Shown: in pieces, positions 11,280 through 22,850 of the stretch
Numbering within the stretch: position 1 is the first letter of the stretch
How the letters are laid out: the number at the start of each line of letters is the position of its first letter
Source of the DNA: Oehlia diaphana
Taxonomy: Eukaryota > Glomeromycota > Glomeromycetes > Glomerales > Glomeraceae
Length of the DNA: 64,000 bases
Assembly: GCA_003833135.1 (NCBI GenBank)
Contig: QZLH01000119.1
Location: forward strand, 59,223 to 123,222
Direction: 5' to 3'
Notes under the pieces: model-generated
Databases searched by the model: none
Told to the model about the DNA's origin: nothing
What the model saw: only the letters and a program-made list of their open reading frames with translations
Program-made: the position numbers and the translations under genes

Positions 11280-12071
11280 AAGTTATTATACATTAATCGG
11301 TACAAAAGAATTTTTTTTTTTAGGCTGTAGATTCCTGAGGGATTATATTGATAGAAAAAATCAAAAGGTATCCGTCAACGAATTCATTTCATGATGATGA
11401 ACACCTATCGATCGTTGGTACCTAAAGTTCCTGATTTTTTAAAAACTTTTATAGATAGTTTTATTAATAATAATACGACAATAATAAAAAAATTATAAAA
11501 ATAAATAATTTAGAAAAAATCGATATTCTAATAATTCTAAAATATCACTTGTTTGGTTCAATCATGTACTAAATAAATAAATCATGGCACTTATTCTCAT
11601 TATTTCAAATGATTTTTTCCAATATATCTTCAAAAGTTCAATCTAATACTGTATAAGAAGAATTTTGTGCTTAGTAAATATGGGTACATTAAAAAAATGC
11701 GAGATTCTAAAAATTAAAATTATATAGGCGCAAAGCGCAATTTTATATTTGAAGATACCTTATTGATCGACGAAATAAAAGGGATCGCAACCCGTTAGAA
11801 TCAAAACGTAAATAAAAAACTGTATTCATTTTTTTTTAAAAAAGTTATAATATTTTCTTTTCTTCTTACTTATGATTTAGAAATTCGATATAGTGAAAAT
11901 ATATTATACTAAAATTTTCATGTTAATAAAACAATAAAACTAATATACGCCCATAATTTAATTATTCATCTTAGTTTTAAGTCATAGATTTCATGAAAAT
12001 GAATATAAAATAATTTTAATTGAAAATATAAGTAATACATAACTTCAGCCGGAATTAAGATTTTTATAATT
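11280..12071. other. Intergenic, no gene recognised
   Basis: AT-rich, with short inverted words (GGCGCAAAGCGC near 11728; GGGATCGCAACCCG near 11781) but no reading frame worth calling. Confidence 0.45.
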
Positions 12072-12169
12072 CTGGCCAAAATTTTTATTTACCGCATCAC
12101 GTTACTTAAATTTTATTGGTTTATGATCACGTGATCCGGTTTATCGAATCATTTTTACTATAGCTGGTT
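12072..12169 (+). repeat. 98-bp repeat, copy left of the gap
   Basis: This segment, starting CTGGCCAAAATTTTTATT and ending ACTATAGCTGGTT, is repeated without a visible difference at 12580-12677 on the other side of the run of Ns. This is what a collapsed tandem array or a scaffold join looks like. It carries the TTCTGGCC word found at several other places in the window. Confidence 0.9.
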
Positions 12170-12579
12170 NNNNNNNNNNNNNNNNNNNNNNNNNNNNNNN
12201 NNNNNNNNNNNNNNNNNNNNNNNNNNNNNNNNNNNNNNNNNNNNNNNNNNNNNNNNNNNNNNNNNNNNNNNNNNNNNNNNNNNNNNNNNNNNNNNNNNNN
12301 NNNNNNNNNNNNNNNNNNNNNNNNNNNNNNNNNNNNNNNNNNNNNNNNNNNNNNNNNNNNNNNNNNNNNNNNNNNNNNNNNNNNNNNNNNNNNNNNNNNN
12401 NNNNNNNNNNNNNNNNNNNNNNNNNNNNNNNNNNNNNNNNNNNNNNNNNNNNNNNNNNNNNNNNNNNNNNNNNNNNNNNNNNNNNNNNNNNNNNNNNNNN
12501 NNNNNNNNNNNNNNNNNNNNNNNNNNNNNNNNNNNNNNNNNNNNNNNNNNNNNNNNNNNNNNNNNNNNNNNNNNNNNNN
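12170..12579. other. Assembly gap (410 Ns)
   Basis: Unknown bases. The identical 98-bp flanks suggest the true sequence is a tandem array whose unit contains that 98 bp. The Ns may stand for more or fewer bases than 410. Confidence 0.95.
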
Positions 12580-12821
12580 CTGGCCAAAATTTTTATTTAC
12601 CGCATCACGTTACTTAAATTTTATTGGTTTATGATCACGTGATCCGGTTTATCGAATCATTTTTACTATAGCTGGTTAGAAAATTGATCCGTTATAGCGA
12701 ATATCGAGCTTTTACTAGTAAACTCCGGTATATCGAAACTATTTTAATATACGTGATTTGGTTTCAGCAAAAAATCCGGTTTAGGCCCAAATCCGGTTTA
12801 TCGAATTTCACTGTGTATACT
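12580..12821 (+). repeat. 98-bp repeat, right copy, running into a transposon-like end
   Basis: 12580-12677 duplicates 12072-12169. Sequence then continues through repeated ATCCGGTTTA and TATCGAA words to CCGGTTTATCGAATTTCACTG at about 12801-12821. Its reverse complement starts CAGTGAAATTCGATA, which resembles the CAGT-starting termini of pogo/Tigger-type elements. The matching other end is not visible and may lie in the gap. Confidence 0.45.
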
Positions 12822-13179
12822 GCGAAATCGTTCCTATTTGTCGGTAGTTCGGGTAAATTAAAAATAAAATATGCTGAATAATTCATCATATTCATCATAT
12901 AGTAAAACATAAATTGCAGCCTATTAGAAGATGGGATTAAAATATTAGTTACAACACGTTAATTATTTAAAAAACTAAACATTTATATAAAATAACTGTT
13001 AAAATTAGACATGACCTTGAGTGGCGTAGCATAAACAGTCAATAGTGGGACAATGGATTAGATGCAGTCTCGTATTGACCGATATTTTACCCTTCTACCC
13101 AATTCGGGTTACATTCAGAATAATCTCTTTAATAGTAATAACTTCACTTATCGGGAAACTTATTCTTACGAAATTCTTT

Positions 13180-13420
13180 ATTATTTTCTCAATAAATTAA
13201 CTTAATTTGGTATTTCCGTCGTTGGCGTCTTCCCCTTTATCTTTGTATTGTACAAATCAGATTATCTCTTATTAATTGAAATTTTAATTTGATGCAGTAA
13301 TTGAGTATGTATGAAACTGATATAATCTACTTTTGATTGTTTAAATGAAAATTTTTTCTCAATGAATTAACTTATTTTGGGTTTTCCGCTGTGAGTTCTC
13401 TTTCTCCTTTCTATCAAAAC
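13180..13420 (+). repeat. Diverged direct repeat, about 165 bp period
   Basis: TTTTCTCAATAAATTAACTT followed by TTTGG, TTTCC and a pyrimidine-rich stretch at about 13183 recurs, diverged, at about 13347. There is no coding potential. The remaining 12822-14330 holds nothing I recognise. Confidence 0.5.
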
Positions 13421-14330
13421 TCATTTTTTCTAGATTGATAAAGGAAAGAACGTATCAGAGTAAAAATTTTAATTAATACTTTTATTGATAAGAACTTTTT
13501 ACATATGATCTTTACACATGATAAGAAAGTTAATGATCAAAAAAGTTAATTCTCGTCTAATAAATAATTATATTATATAAGAACTTTAATTTCTAAGGTA
13601 GGATGGCGTTTTTTTATAGTGCAAACTAATAAATGTGATTAAAATTATCTCGGGCGAAAAAATGTTGTGCATTTGTGACATTCCAGAGGACTTTTGTGAC
13701 TTGCCAGAGGACGTTCTTTTCTTTTTTTTTTGCTTTTTCGTTTTATTTATTCCGATAACTTGGAACTTGGATTTTAATTTAATCCATTCGAACTTGAGAT
13801 ATTTTAAATTTTACAAAAACAAGAACAATTTATTTAATTGAGACCGTTAGACATGTTTATGTACTGTACGTAGTTGAAAATTTCATTTTATTAAAAAAAT
13901 GTATAATATAAATTATATAATACATATGTAACAATATATAATCATGTAACTATATACTGTGTAAATAAATGCGAAGAGATTCAAGAGAATATGATTGTAT
14001 TGATAAAGCCTAGATAACCTTAAATGAACAATATAATAAAAATTAGAAATATTTCGGAAGACAAGATAATCTATTAAAAGTATATACAGTTATAACGCAT
14101 ACACTTGATTGTCACATCAGCATACAGAGTTTTTTTATATATATATAGAGCTACTCAGTTCAATCGTTCGTACCATCATTATTCTGATCTTTTATACATT
14201 AGACGTCTCTTACACTCCTTCATTTTAGCGTCGTGTATTAATGATGAAAGATCCTAATCCACAGGTAAAGCAAACAAATAATAATCAAGATTTTTATACT
14301 ATCTAATAAATTTTTTTTATTTACGGATAG

Positions 14331-14543
14331 CCCTAAAATACTTTGTATAATATTATGCGGTTTAATGAACAAATCGTATAAATTATTGGATAGTATTAAA
14401 GGAATATTTGGTGATAATCCTTTATTCGCTTTAATACCAAGACTTGGGGTAAGTATTGATTTAATATGATCGTAATTATTATGATATCGAAATTCTTATT
14501 TTAGTCTCGCATTTCTTTACCAGCAATCTATAATATAAAATGA
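14331..14543 (+). CDS. Short spliced gene, 3' part only
   Basis: Two exons can be read: 14331-14448 (after a GGATAG acceptor, ending at GTAAGT) and 14505-14543 (after TTTTAG), giving PKILCIILCG..., then IFGDNPLFALIPRLG, then SRISLPAIYNIK and a stop. The frame is maintained across a 56-bp intron with good GTAAGT/TTTTAG borders. An upstream start MMKDPNPQ at about 14243-14266 ends at a GTAAAG donor but joins in the wrong frame, so the true first exon is unclear or the gene is broken. The first exon has a hydrophobic CIILCGL patch. I do not recognise the family. Confidence 0.35.
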
Positions 14544-17500
14544 GAAAGGAAAAAGTTAAAAAAGTTATAAATGTTAAACGGTATTGAAATACGGCGACCC
14601 GGCGTTACGGTGTACTCAATCCAAAATTGAGTATTTAAATTATCGATTTTTACGATTTATTATCGAACGATTAATTACGAATATTTTTCTTTGTTAATGT
14701 TACTTATTTTTATTCTTTGTTCGAAAGAATATTTAATACAATAAAGTTATGCGCTATATCGACGTTTTTTTTTGTTGAAATTTTATCTTAATGAATCATT
14801 TATGCGTTTGAATCGCGGAATTTTGATAAAAAAAAAAAATAAAATAAATGCTTTATTCTTCCTTAAGTCAATTGCAATTTAATTGTTAATTAACGCTATC
14901 AGTTATTAATACAATGATAAAAAATATATCAATAAATTCCTAATATTTATGATTGATTATTCTTCGTCATTGAAAAAAAAAATGAATTAATTAACGAATT
15001 TTAATGACAAAGTTTTTTCGGGTGACTATTAAAAAACAAGGAACTATTCGGAATTCGGAATCTAGATCCGCCTGTCACCCGTGCATTCGGTAGGACTTTC
15101 TTTTTTTGGATAATTAGATCCGATAATAAAAATGAATCCATTTTAGAAAAAACCGATAATATTGTTTCATTATTCAATAAAAAAATTTTTTTAGAAATTC
15201 CTCGTGAAAAAAAGTAGAAACCAGGAAAGAGGGCTTATAGTAGTGCGTAATGTTTTAATTATAATTAAAAAAAAAAATAATAATAAATAATTTGGTCTGG
15301 TAAACAGGATTTTAAATAAAAGAAATTCTAAATATAAAAGAAATTCTAAATAGAGTTTAGTACAAAAAATATATATATATAATAGCATCTGGGAAATTTA
15401 TTTTTGATTGTTCCAGATTTATAAAATTCAATAAAGTCATTTCCAAAAAAAAATTTTTCTGTAACAATAAGAAACAATATCAATTGGTCACGCGATAAAT
15501 ATGATACTGTTCACATGATTGAAAAAAAAATACCATTGGCCACTGCATATAGAATCCAGGGTCTTATTCAAGAACTCGATATTTTAAATTGAATAGCACC
15601 CGCGGGTACTTCGTGAGGAACCGGGTACTATATTTGGATATAAATTATATGAAAAGTAATAAATTATTAGAGGCTATACGCCGGGTATTACTCAAGTACT
15701 AGGTAGAATGGGTGGTGAATAATACCCGGGTCTTAATCATGGGGTACTATTTCCGGGGTATATCTTTTTTAATGATATCCAAAATTATAGTGAATGATTA
15801 AAATTTTATTTGTATATATTTTCGTTAAACTTAATCACATGAATGAATTTTTTTTTTGTTGTTATTGTACGTCTAATGATTACTTTTAAAAATTGTTAAT
15901 TTGGTTTCAAAAAATTTTCACTGAAAGGGTATTATTCTTATTCAATAACTAATAATTTCATAATGCAAATTTATTTGAAATCTTTTTTTTTTTCCTTTAA
16001 TACTCACAGGAATATTAATTATATTAATTTTTTTATAATGTGTACGTACAAGGAATGCACCTCGTATGTCCGTCTCACACAGTGCAAAAGACAACCGACT
16101 GGTCTATAATCATGAAATTTCAAATCATAAATAACTAATCTCAATAATTTACAATATCAAATAATTTATTATTTTGAGTACTTTGATCTAACTCTACTAA
16201 TTATTTACCATTATTTTGTCTTTTTTTTTACCAAAAGAACTAGCGGCTAAAGATGATATACAGTATATATACCAATAAAAAATTCTGTACAACAATTTTT
16301 GATAAGCAAAGCTCCAAATTTCCAAATTTGAAACTTGTTTTTGCATGACGGATTCTATTTTAGAATTCCTTGCATATGTAATGTAATACACTGTAAGTGG
16401 CAATATTCATTTGGAATTTAGTTTATCCACTAATCTAAATCTATGGAGATTTTGCCAATCCTATTTTGACTAAACATCACAAGTTAAATAAACAAAATAA
16501 AATCATTTGTAATTTACGAACTTTTGAAAATTGACTCTCATTATTTATCAATATTAAAAAGTACAAAATTAATAATAATAATAAGGATTTTTTTTTATAA
16601 AAAAACATTAATTACTAAAATTAATGATGAAATGGGTAATAGATAATAATATTTTGGTTTAGAAATGATAATAAGCAGGATAACAATGAAATGGAAACGT
16701 TCAAAAGAAAACAGATAACTGCAATATGGAATATGGTCGTTATCCTAAAAATAAAATATTAATTGTTAGGCATCATTTTTTAAAGAAAAGATCAATGGTG
16801 ACAAATAAATAGATTATATAAAAACAAAGGAGTTTAACTTCAAGTACACCAAATTGTATAGTAATATATGATACAGATTTATAGGGTTTAAAAACATTTA
16901 TCGTTATTACTTGCGGTTAGAAGCACTTAGTAATGAAAATCTTGTTATGTTAATAGTGCTGATCATTATAATGAAACAATATATTGGACAAGTGGCGATA
17001 ACGGGAATATAATTAAATTCATATCGTACGATGTGTGAACCTGGACTAGCAGCTGACGATGATCATGAGATAATTGACGATTAAATATCATCTCGAAGAA
17101 ATTCCAAAAACTTTTAAAACCGGAGATTAATGATGATGACGATTTTAAATAAGAATAACTTTCGTCTTTCAAGAAAACGAGACATGAGCAAAAAGATATT
17201 AAAATCCACGATCAATAACTCCGGGATTAAAATAATACCTTCTGTTCATCTTATTACAAATGCTCAAGGGCACAAGTGGGTGAACTTAATGCTAGTGCAA
17301 AATAATTGGAGTCCATTATCAAAGTAGCAACAAAAATAAGTCGATAACTGGTTTTTTCCAACAATAAAGCTTCAAGTAAAGAAAGAGCATGCAAATGGGT
17401 TACAATAAAGAAATACTTATCTTGATGGTTGAAATCGATGATATGATCTGTTATGATAAGGGTGGTTTCGGACTGGCAGTTATGTCGATACAGAATAATA

Positions 17501-18014
17501 CTTATTGGATGCGTAGTTCGTACTTGAGTTGGATAGGTCGAAGTTGAACGTGATGAATAAGTTGGATGTTTAAGTACGTATCTGATTATTATTCATGAGT
17601 AATTGCATTCGTACGGTACGTGTTGGTATTAAATACTTTTTAATAATTTGTGAAATATTTAGGATCAATTCGGTTTGTTTTTCTTTTTACCATATCTTGT
17701 ACCTCCTCGCAAATTTTGCAAATTTTAAAGATCTTACCGCTTCCCGTGTATTTGCTTGATACGTAGGTGGCACGCCTTTTCTTAAATATATATATCATCT
17801 TAATTTATTTATTAATATATATACTGTAGATTTATATAAGCATTTATCTTTCTATCCTAAAGAAACAGTCGGTGTTAGTTATTCTTCAAGTACATCTAAT
17901 GAGTTACACCATTTGCAGCCCCTATTCCCCTCCAGCAATTAAACTCTGCTGTTGCAGAATGTAGATCTAATATTTCTCCATAAGTTTTTAACATTACCTC
18001 GAAAATTATAGATA
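14544..18014. other. Long intergenic stretch, no gene recognised
   Basis: 3.4 kb of mostly AT-rich DNA. At 15595-15770 there is a G+C-richer patch with recurring CCGGGTACTAT / ATACCCGG words in both orientations. Between 16900 and 17600 base composition is more balanced and short frames exist on both strands (17130-17327 plus, 16966-17172 minus), but neither shows splice-consistent extension or a known domain. Confidence 0.4.
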
Positions 18015-18214
18015 ATATATATATAATTCCGATGTTGCATAGTATAGTATACTACGGTGGATATAAAAACTTGATCCTGATTGATAAATTTTATCGATCA
18101 TTTTTTTTAAAGAAAAGGTGAAAAAAAAAATTGTTTTATTTTTTTATTTTTATTTTTTTTTTATTAAAAAAAATTGTTTTATTTTATTATTTTTTTTTTT
18201 TTATGATATTAAAA

Positions 18215-18286
<72 letters not shown>

Positions 18287-18903
18287 AATTCTTTTTCTTC
18301 AATTCCATTTTTTTTAAAAAAAGAATTGAATTATATAACCACAATACGATAAATAAATATAAAAAAAGATAATTTATAAATTATAAAAAGAGAATATTTT
18401 CATTTTTTGTTTATTTGTTTGTTTCATCATATTATGAACTTAAAAAAATAAACAAATATTGATTAAAATTCAATTTATATCTACGAATTTTTCTTCTCAA
18501 AAAAGCCGCGAAATTCTGTGAATGTTTATTTTATGCAATTAGAATTTCGAACAAACACTCTTCATTAAAATATGACACATACCTGGCGTAAAATCGTTCG
18601 ATAAGTAAAACAAAGTAAACATATAAAATAAATATTTCCATAAATTGTTGCATTCATACAATATGCAAAAAGAAAAAAAGAAAATAGAAAATAGAAACAT
18701 TTTTTTTTTTATTCTTTTTGTAGTTACCCGTTCCAATTTTTTGATACAATGGCCTTAAAAAAAAAAAAAAATTTTTTTTTTTTTTTGATTATGTAAANTT
18801 TTTATTTTTTTTTTATTAAAAAAAATTGTTTTATTTTATTATTTTTTTTTTTTATGATATTAAAAAAAAATTTTTTTATTTTTTTTTTTTTTTAAAAAAA
18901 TTT

Positions 18904-18945
<42 letters not shown>

Positions 18946-18981
18946 TTTTTTTTTTTTTTTTTTTTTTTTATTTTAAAAAAA

Positions 18982-19015
<34 letters not shown>

Positions 19016-19500
19016 TTTTTTTTTTTTTTTTATTTTTTTTTTTTTTTTTTTTATGATATTAAAAAAAAATTTTTTTATTTTATTTTTTATTTTATTAAAA
19101 AAAAATTGTTTTATTTTTTTATTTTTATTTTTATTTTTTTATTAAAAAACGATTTTTTTTTCTTTCAAAGAAAAGTTTTAAGTAGATAATATATATATAA
19201 TTCCGATGTTGCATAGTATACTACGGTGGATATAAAAACTTGATCCTGATTGATAAATTTTATCGATCATTTTTTTTTTAAAGAAAAGGTGAAAAAAAAA
19301 ATTGTTTTATTTTTTTATTTTTATTTTTATTTTATTAAAAAAAAATTGTTTTATTTTATTATTTTTTTTTTTTATGATATTAAAAAAAAATTTTTTTATT
19401 TTTTATTTTTATTAAAAAAATTTGTTTTATTTTTTTATTTTATTTTTATTTTTTTATTAAAAAACGATTTTTTTTTCTTTCAAAGAAAAGTTTTAAGTAC
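18015..19500 (+). repeat. Duplicated unit with extreme poly-T/poly-A tracts
   Basis: A unit starting ATAATATATATATAATTCCG, followed by ATGTTGCATAGTATACTACGG, TTGATCCTGATTGATAAATT and TTATCGATCAT, then long T and A runs, occurs at about 18010-18300 and again at about 19185-19490. The T-run block 18760-19170 between them is a further partial copy. One ambiguous base lies at 18798. Frames of nearly pure F, K and L here are artefacts of homopolymer DNA. Lengths of the runs should not be trusted. Confidence 0.75.
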
Positions 19501-19504
19501 TACC

Positions 19505-20360
19505 GGACTAGGGTCGGAATAAGAACGTCACTTTGAAGCCAAAATCTCGCAATTAGGTGAGAGTTGAGCGTTTCCAGCCACACAAACCAAAATTTCGAAG
19601 TATAAGTTGAATGAAATTAGTAAGTCCATCTGACTTTGAAGTTTTCTAGTTAAAAAGTAGACTTGGAGAAGCAGGATTTAAGGAACATTAGTGCAATTTT
19701 ACTAATGTTCCTTTTGATTTCTTTTTATTTGTAGGTACCCACTGGTAGTGCTTCGATCCGTAACGGTTTTATCCGGTTTTTCATCCGGATTGAATTTCAT
19801 TAAATTTCGCTGGAACTATGAGTTTGGCCAGAATTAGTATAAATTTTTGGGATAATAATACTTTAATGTTGGTCTAAATTATAGTCTGTTAAATCTGAGA
19901 TTCATCATAATCTTTCTCAGTCATGATCGTCACATGAAAATATTCAAGTTTTCATCCGGATCGAAGCACTACCTACTGGACGCCTTGGATATTTGACTTC
20001 AGAACTTGAGATCGGTTTCAATGGAAGGTAGGAATTAGGGAGTGGTGATTTAGGGAATGTTAGCATTTCTTTTGTCTTTTTTTATTGTGGGTACTGTACC
20101 TACTTGAACGTCTGAACGAAGATTTTGGCCATGAATTCTGAATGAAAGATAGGCGTTGGGAATTGGGAGTTAAGAGACGTTAGTAGTACCTTTACTAACG
20201 TTTTTTTAACCCTAGATACCTCCTACCTGAACGCCTTGAAAGGTACAGGTTAAGAGCAACATTGCTTGGAGGACTTGGATGTTGCAATAGAAGATTTGAT
20301 TGGAATTTTACTTAAAGAAACATTTTAACGTTTCATTTTTTTTCCTTTTTGTAGAGAACA
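19505..20360 (+). repeat. Palindromic intron-end-like modules, cluster 2
   Basis: Plus-strand modules of the same type as at 9905-10980: GGAACATTAGTGCAATTTT then ACTAATGTTCC (19682-19711), T-rich, TTTGTAG (about 19734); GACGTTAGTAGTACC then TTTACTAACGTTT (about 20176), then CCCTAG; GAAACATTTTAACGTTTC (about 20310), T-rich, TTTGTAG. Each TAG is followed by a G+C-richer segment with words such as CTGGACGCCTTGGA or CCTGAACGCCTTGAA and TTTGAAG/CTTGGA. The MITE at 19748-19969 is inserted just after the first TAG. Confidence 0.65.
19748..19969 (+). mobile_element. MITE, GTGCTTCGATC family, copy 2
   Basis: A 222-bp copy of the element at 1799-2015 in the opposite orientation, with TA on both sides (19746-19747, 19970-19971). 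The ends are GTGCTTCGATCCG and CGGATCGAAGCAC. It lies inside module cluster 2. Confidence 0.85.
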
Positions 20361-20369
20361 GGATGCGTT

Positions 20370-21420
20370 CAATATGTCTTCCAGGATTATTAGATGATAA
20401 ATTACGAAGTTAATCGAAAATTTTAACACTCATGTTTCTATTTTAAGCTGAATTTGTTATTTTATTATATAGATTATTTTTGAATTTTGATTTGTTTTAC
20501 TTAAATAAATAATAAAAGTGATTAGGAAAATTTTTTTAATTTTAAAAGTTTTTTTTATTGAACATCAAAGTCTATCAAGTTATCTAGCAACTTCTAAATT
20601 AATGAAGTATAGCAGTATAGCAGAGTGTATAGTCAATTTGCAACTATACTGTATAGATTTTCATCAATTATATATTATACAACCTCAGAGGTTATATCAT
20701 ACTCAATATCGTTTAACTGAGAATGATAGCAATTCTATCATGTATAATATATTTATAAATAAAATTTTATGAAATTTTAGTTATATTTTAACATAATATG
20801 TATCTTAAAAAGTTTCACGCGATGCATTAATTATTTAAGTCGATAAAAATTTATTATCAAAAAGTAGCGGATCACGTCTTTTCATATATAATTCGATTTG
20901 ATCTAATCGTATAATAATTTTTATTTATGATAAATCCAATTAATTTGTTCCAACGTTAATATAAAATCTTTCTCCGTATCTACTTCCTCTCATTAAAATT
21001 AGGAAAATTTAATATCTATTATAAAAAAAACCTAATTCACCGACTTAAATTATATTCGATTTCATTTAATAAATTTTGAAAAAAACCCTTCCTTCGTCTC
21101 ATTTCCTTATGAGAGAAAATTTTAATATCTATTGTAAAAAAATAATTCAGCACGCACTATCTGATCCAAATGATAGATGATTAGATGTTGTAGCTCAAGC
21201 TGTGAATTAATTTCTATAATAAATTTTAAAATGTAATTGGGAGGGATTTTGGTAAAGGAATATTTTGATAAAAAATAAATAAGTACAGTATAATTAAAAA
21301 TCTTATAAAAAAGGTATGAGAAATATAATTTGGAAAATAAAAGCTAGTACTGAAGAGTAAGATGAACATCAGGAAATTTTTTTTTAGGCAACTTACGTGA
21401 TGTCAAATGATTGTCTGACG
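20370..21420. other. Intergenic, no gene recognised
   Basis: AT-rich. A diverged direct repeat (CTTTCTCCGTATC...TTAATATCTATTRTAAAAAA) spans about 20967-21155. An open frame at 20518-20772 has no family resemblance. Confidence 0.45.
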
Positions 21421-21775
21421 CACATTTTTCTTTTTTTTATTATTTTTTTTCGTTTTAGGAACATTGTTAACGTTCCTTTTCTTTATTTATTAGAAACAGC
21501 CTCTTGAACCTTAATGGGCGAAATAGAGGTATTTATTTTTTATTTATACATTTTATTTTTGTTTTAGGAACGTTACTAACGTACTAACTGTACGTTCCTT
21601 TTTTTTTAGGAACAGCCTCTTAAACTTTGAAATTGGGTGAAATGGAGGTATTTCTTTAATTTATTTTTGTTTTAGAAACATTACTAATGTTTTTTTTTCT
21701 TTATTTTTTAACGAATTTTAAAATGGGTAAAATGGAGCTTTACTGTATTTTTTTTTTAAAAAAAAAATACTACGG
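21420..21775 (+). repeat. Palindromic intron-end-like modules, cluster 3
   Basis: Three close modules: AGGAACATTGTTAACGTTCCT (21458-21478), then a T-rich tract, TTATTAGAAACAGCCTCTTGA; AGGAACGTTACTAACGT with ACGTTCC (about 21567), T-rich, TTTAGGAACAGCCTCTTAAA; and AGAAACATTACTAATGTTTT (about 21674). The segment ACAGCCTCTT(G/A)AA...TGGGYGAAATRGAGGTATTT repeats after each TAG. A 26-bp perfect palindrome, GTA-T10-A10-TAC, closes the cluster at 21745-21770, less than 100 bp from the 3' end of the phosphatase-like gene. Confidence 0.7.
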
Positions 21776-21858
21776 ATAATACAATAAATATAATATTATA
21801 GAGCAAAAAAAAAATAAATTGTGAATCTATTTACAAAAGTTTGATAATGACTTAATTT

Positions 21859-22850
21859 CTATTTTGTTATCTCTTCAGATTCATCGTCATAATTTATATA
21901 ATCTTCAAATTTTAATTCATCACGCTCGAAAATGTCATCATCATCGACAACCTAGTATTTATTTTTACATATATTATTTAAAGATTATAATAACAAAACA
22001 AAAATAAATTTATTTACTTACTGGAAACTTCCAAGCTCTTAATAATTCTAATTCATAATTAATTAATTGTAAACGGAAAGTCGAGTGTGGATCTATAATC
22101 GATTTTTCGTTTACATAATTAAAAGCATCCTGATAAGTGAGCCAATAATGGTTCATTAAATAAGCTAAAATTAATGTGGCGGATTCCGATGCTCCTGTCC
22201 AGCAATAAATTAGAACTCGACCACTTTTTTGTGCTGCTTCATATATAAATAAATTTGAAACCTATAAATTTTATAAAAATTAATTTTTATTATCATCCAA
22301 ACAAAGAATATTCATATAATTATTAAAAATTATAAAGTATACTTACATCAAAAAATTCTGCTATATTTATTTCTGATGCGTTTAATCTTAAGTATTTGGG
22401 AGGATCCCAATTAGGGTACCTAATTTAAAAAAAAAAAAATTTAAAAAAAAAAAAAAAAAAAAGATAAAATAAAATTATTTAATCACTCACTTTTGAGGAA
22501 CATTTATTTCAAAAAAATTTACACACGGAGAGACGTTTATGATGTGTGTAATCTTATATCGAGCTAACAAGTCGCTATTAGCTCCTGTGGCCGCATCTGA
22601 CATATATAAAAAATCCATAACTATCTCTGCTGGATTTTCAGCTCCATGGGCTAATCTGGAGGCAAGTTTGGAAAGTTTTTTTTCCTAAAAGAATTTAAAT
22701 ATTTATTTAAATATTTAAAACCAAATTTATGTTTGAGAAGTTATAGAAGTTTCTTAAATTTGAGGTACTAACATATTCTATATAATAAATATGCGTAGTT
22801 TCATTTTCGATATTTTCAGCAGTAATAGTTCTAGCTGCGGGATTTGACAT
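21859..22850 (-). CDS. Dual-specificity phosphatase-like protein, catalytically dead (STYX-like)
   Basis: Five exons on the minus strand: 22850-22773, 22684-22491, 22419-22347, 22261-22022 and 21951-21859. All introns are GT-AG and in phase, giving 225 residues. The DSP fold is complete: LYMSDAATGANSDLLARYKI (family xLGSxxxAxNxxLLxxxxI), THIINVS, KYLRLNASEINIAEFFD, GRVLIYCWTGASESATLILAYLM, then the helix with YVNEKSIIDPHSTFRLQL. The active-site loop HCxxGxSRS reads YCWTGASES. Cys135 is kept, but the phosphate-binding Arg is Glu141 and the His is Tyr134; the general-acid Asp of the L-x-D-S loop is also missing (Ala105). Family chemistry requires that Arg, so it should bind, if anything, but not hydrolyse phospho-substrates, as proposed for STYX-type pseudophosphatases. 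The tail (196-225) is very acidic (VVDDDDIF...DDESEE). The start at MSNPAART follows a TTTTTTTAGC. Confidence 0.85.

Noticed and set aside
12141..12587. 148-codon frame across the gap
   Set aside because: It consists almost entirely of Ns, and only a few real codons remain at each end.
16966..17327. Overlapping frames on both strands in a more balanced-composition patch
   Set aside because: Neither has a domain, splice-consistent extension or codon pattern that favours one strand.
18118..19522. Several frames of nearly pure Phe/Lys/Leu
   Set aside because: They arise from T and A homopolymers inside a duplicated repeat and have no protein-like composition.
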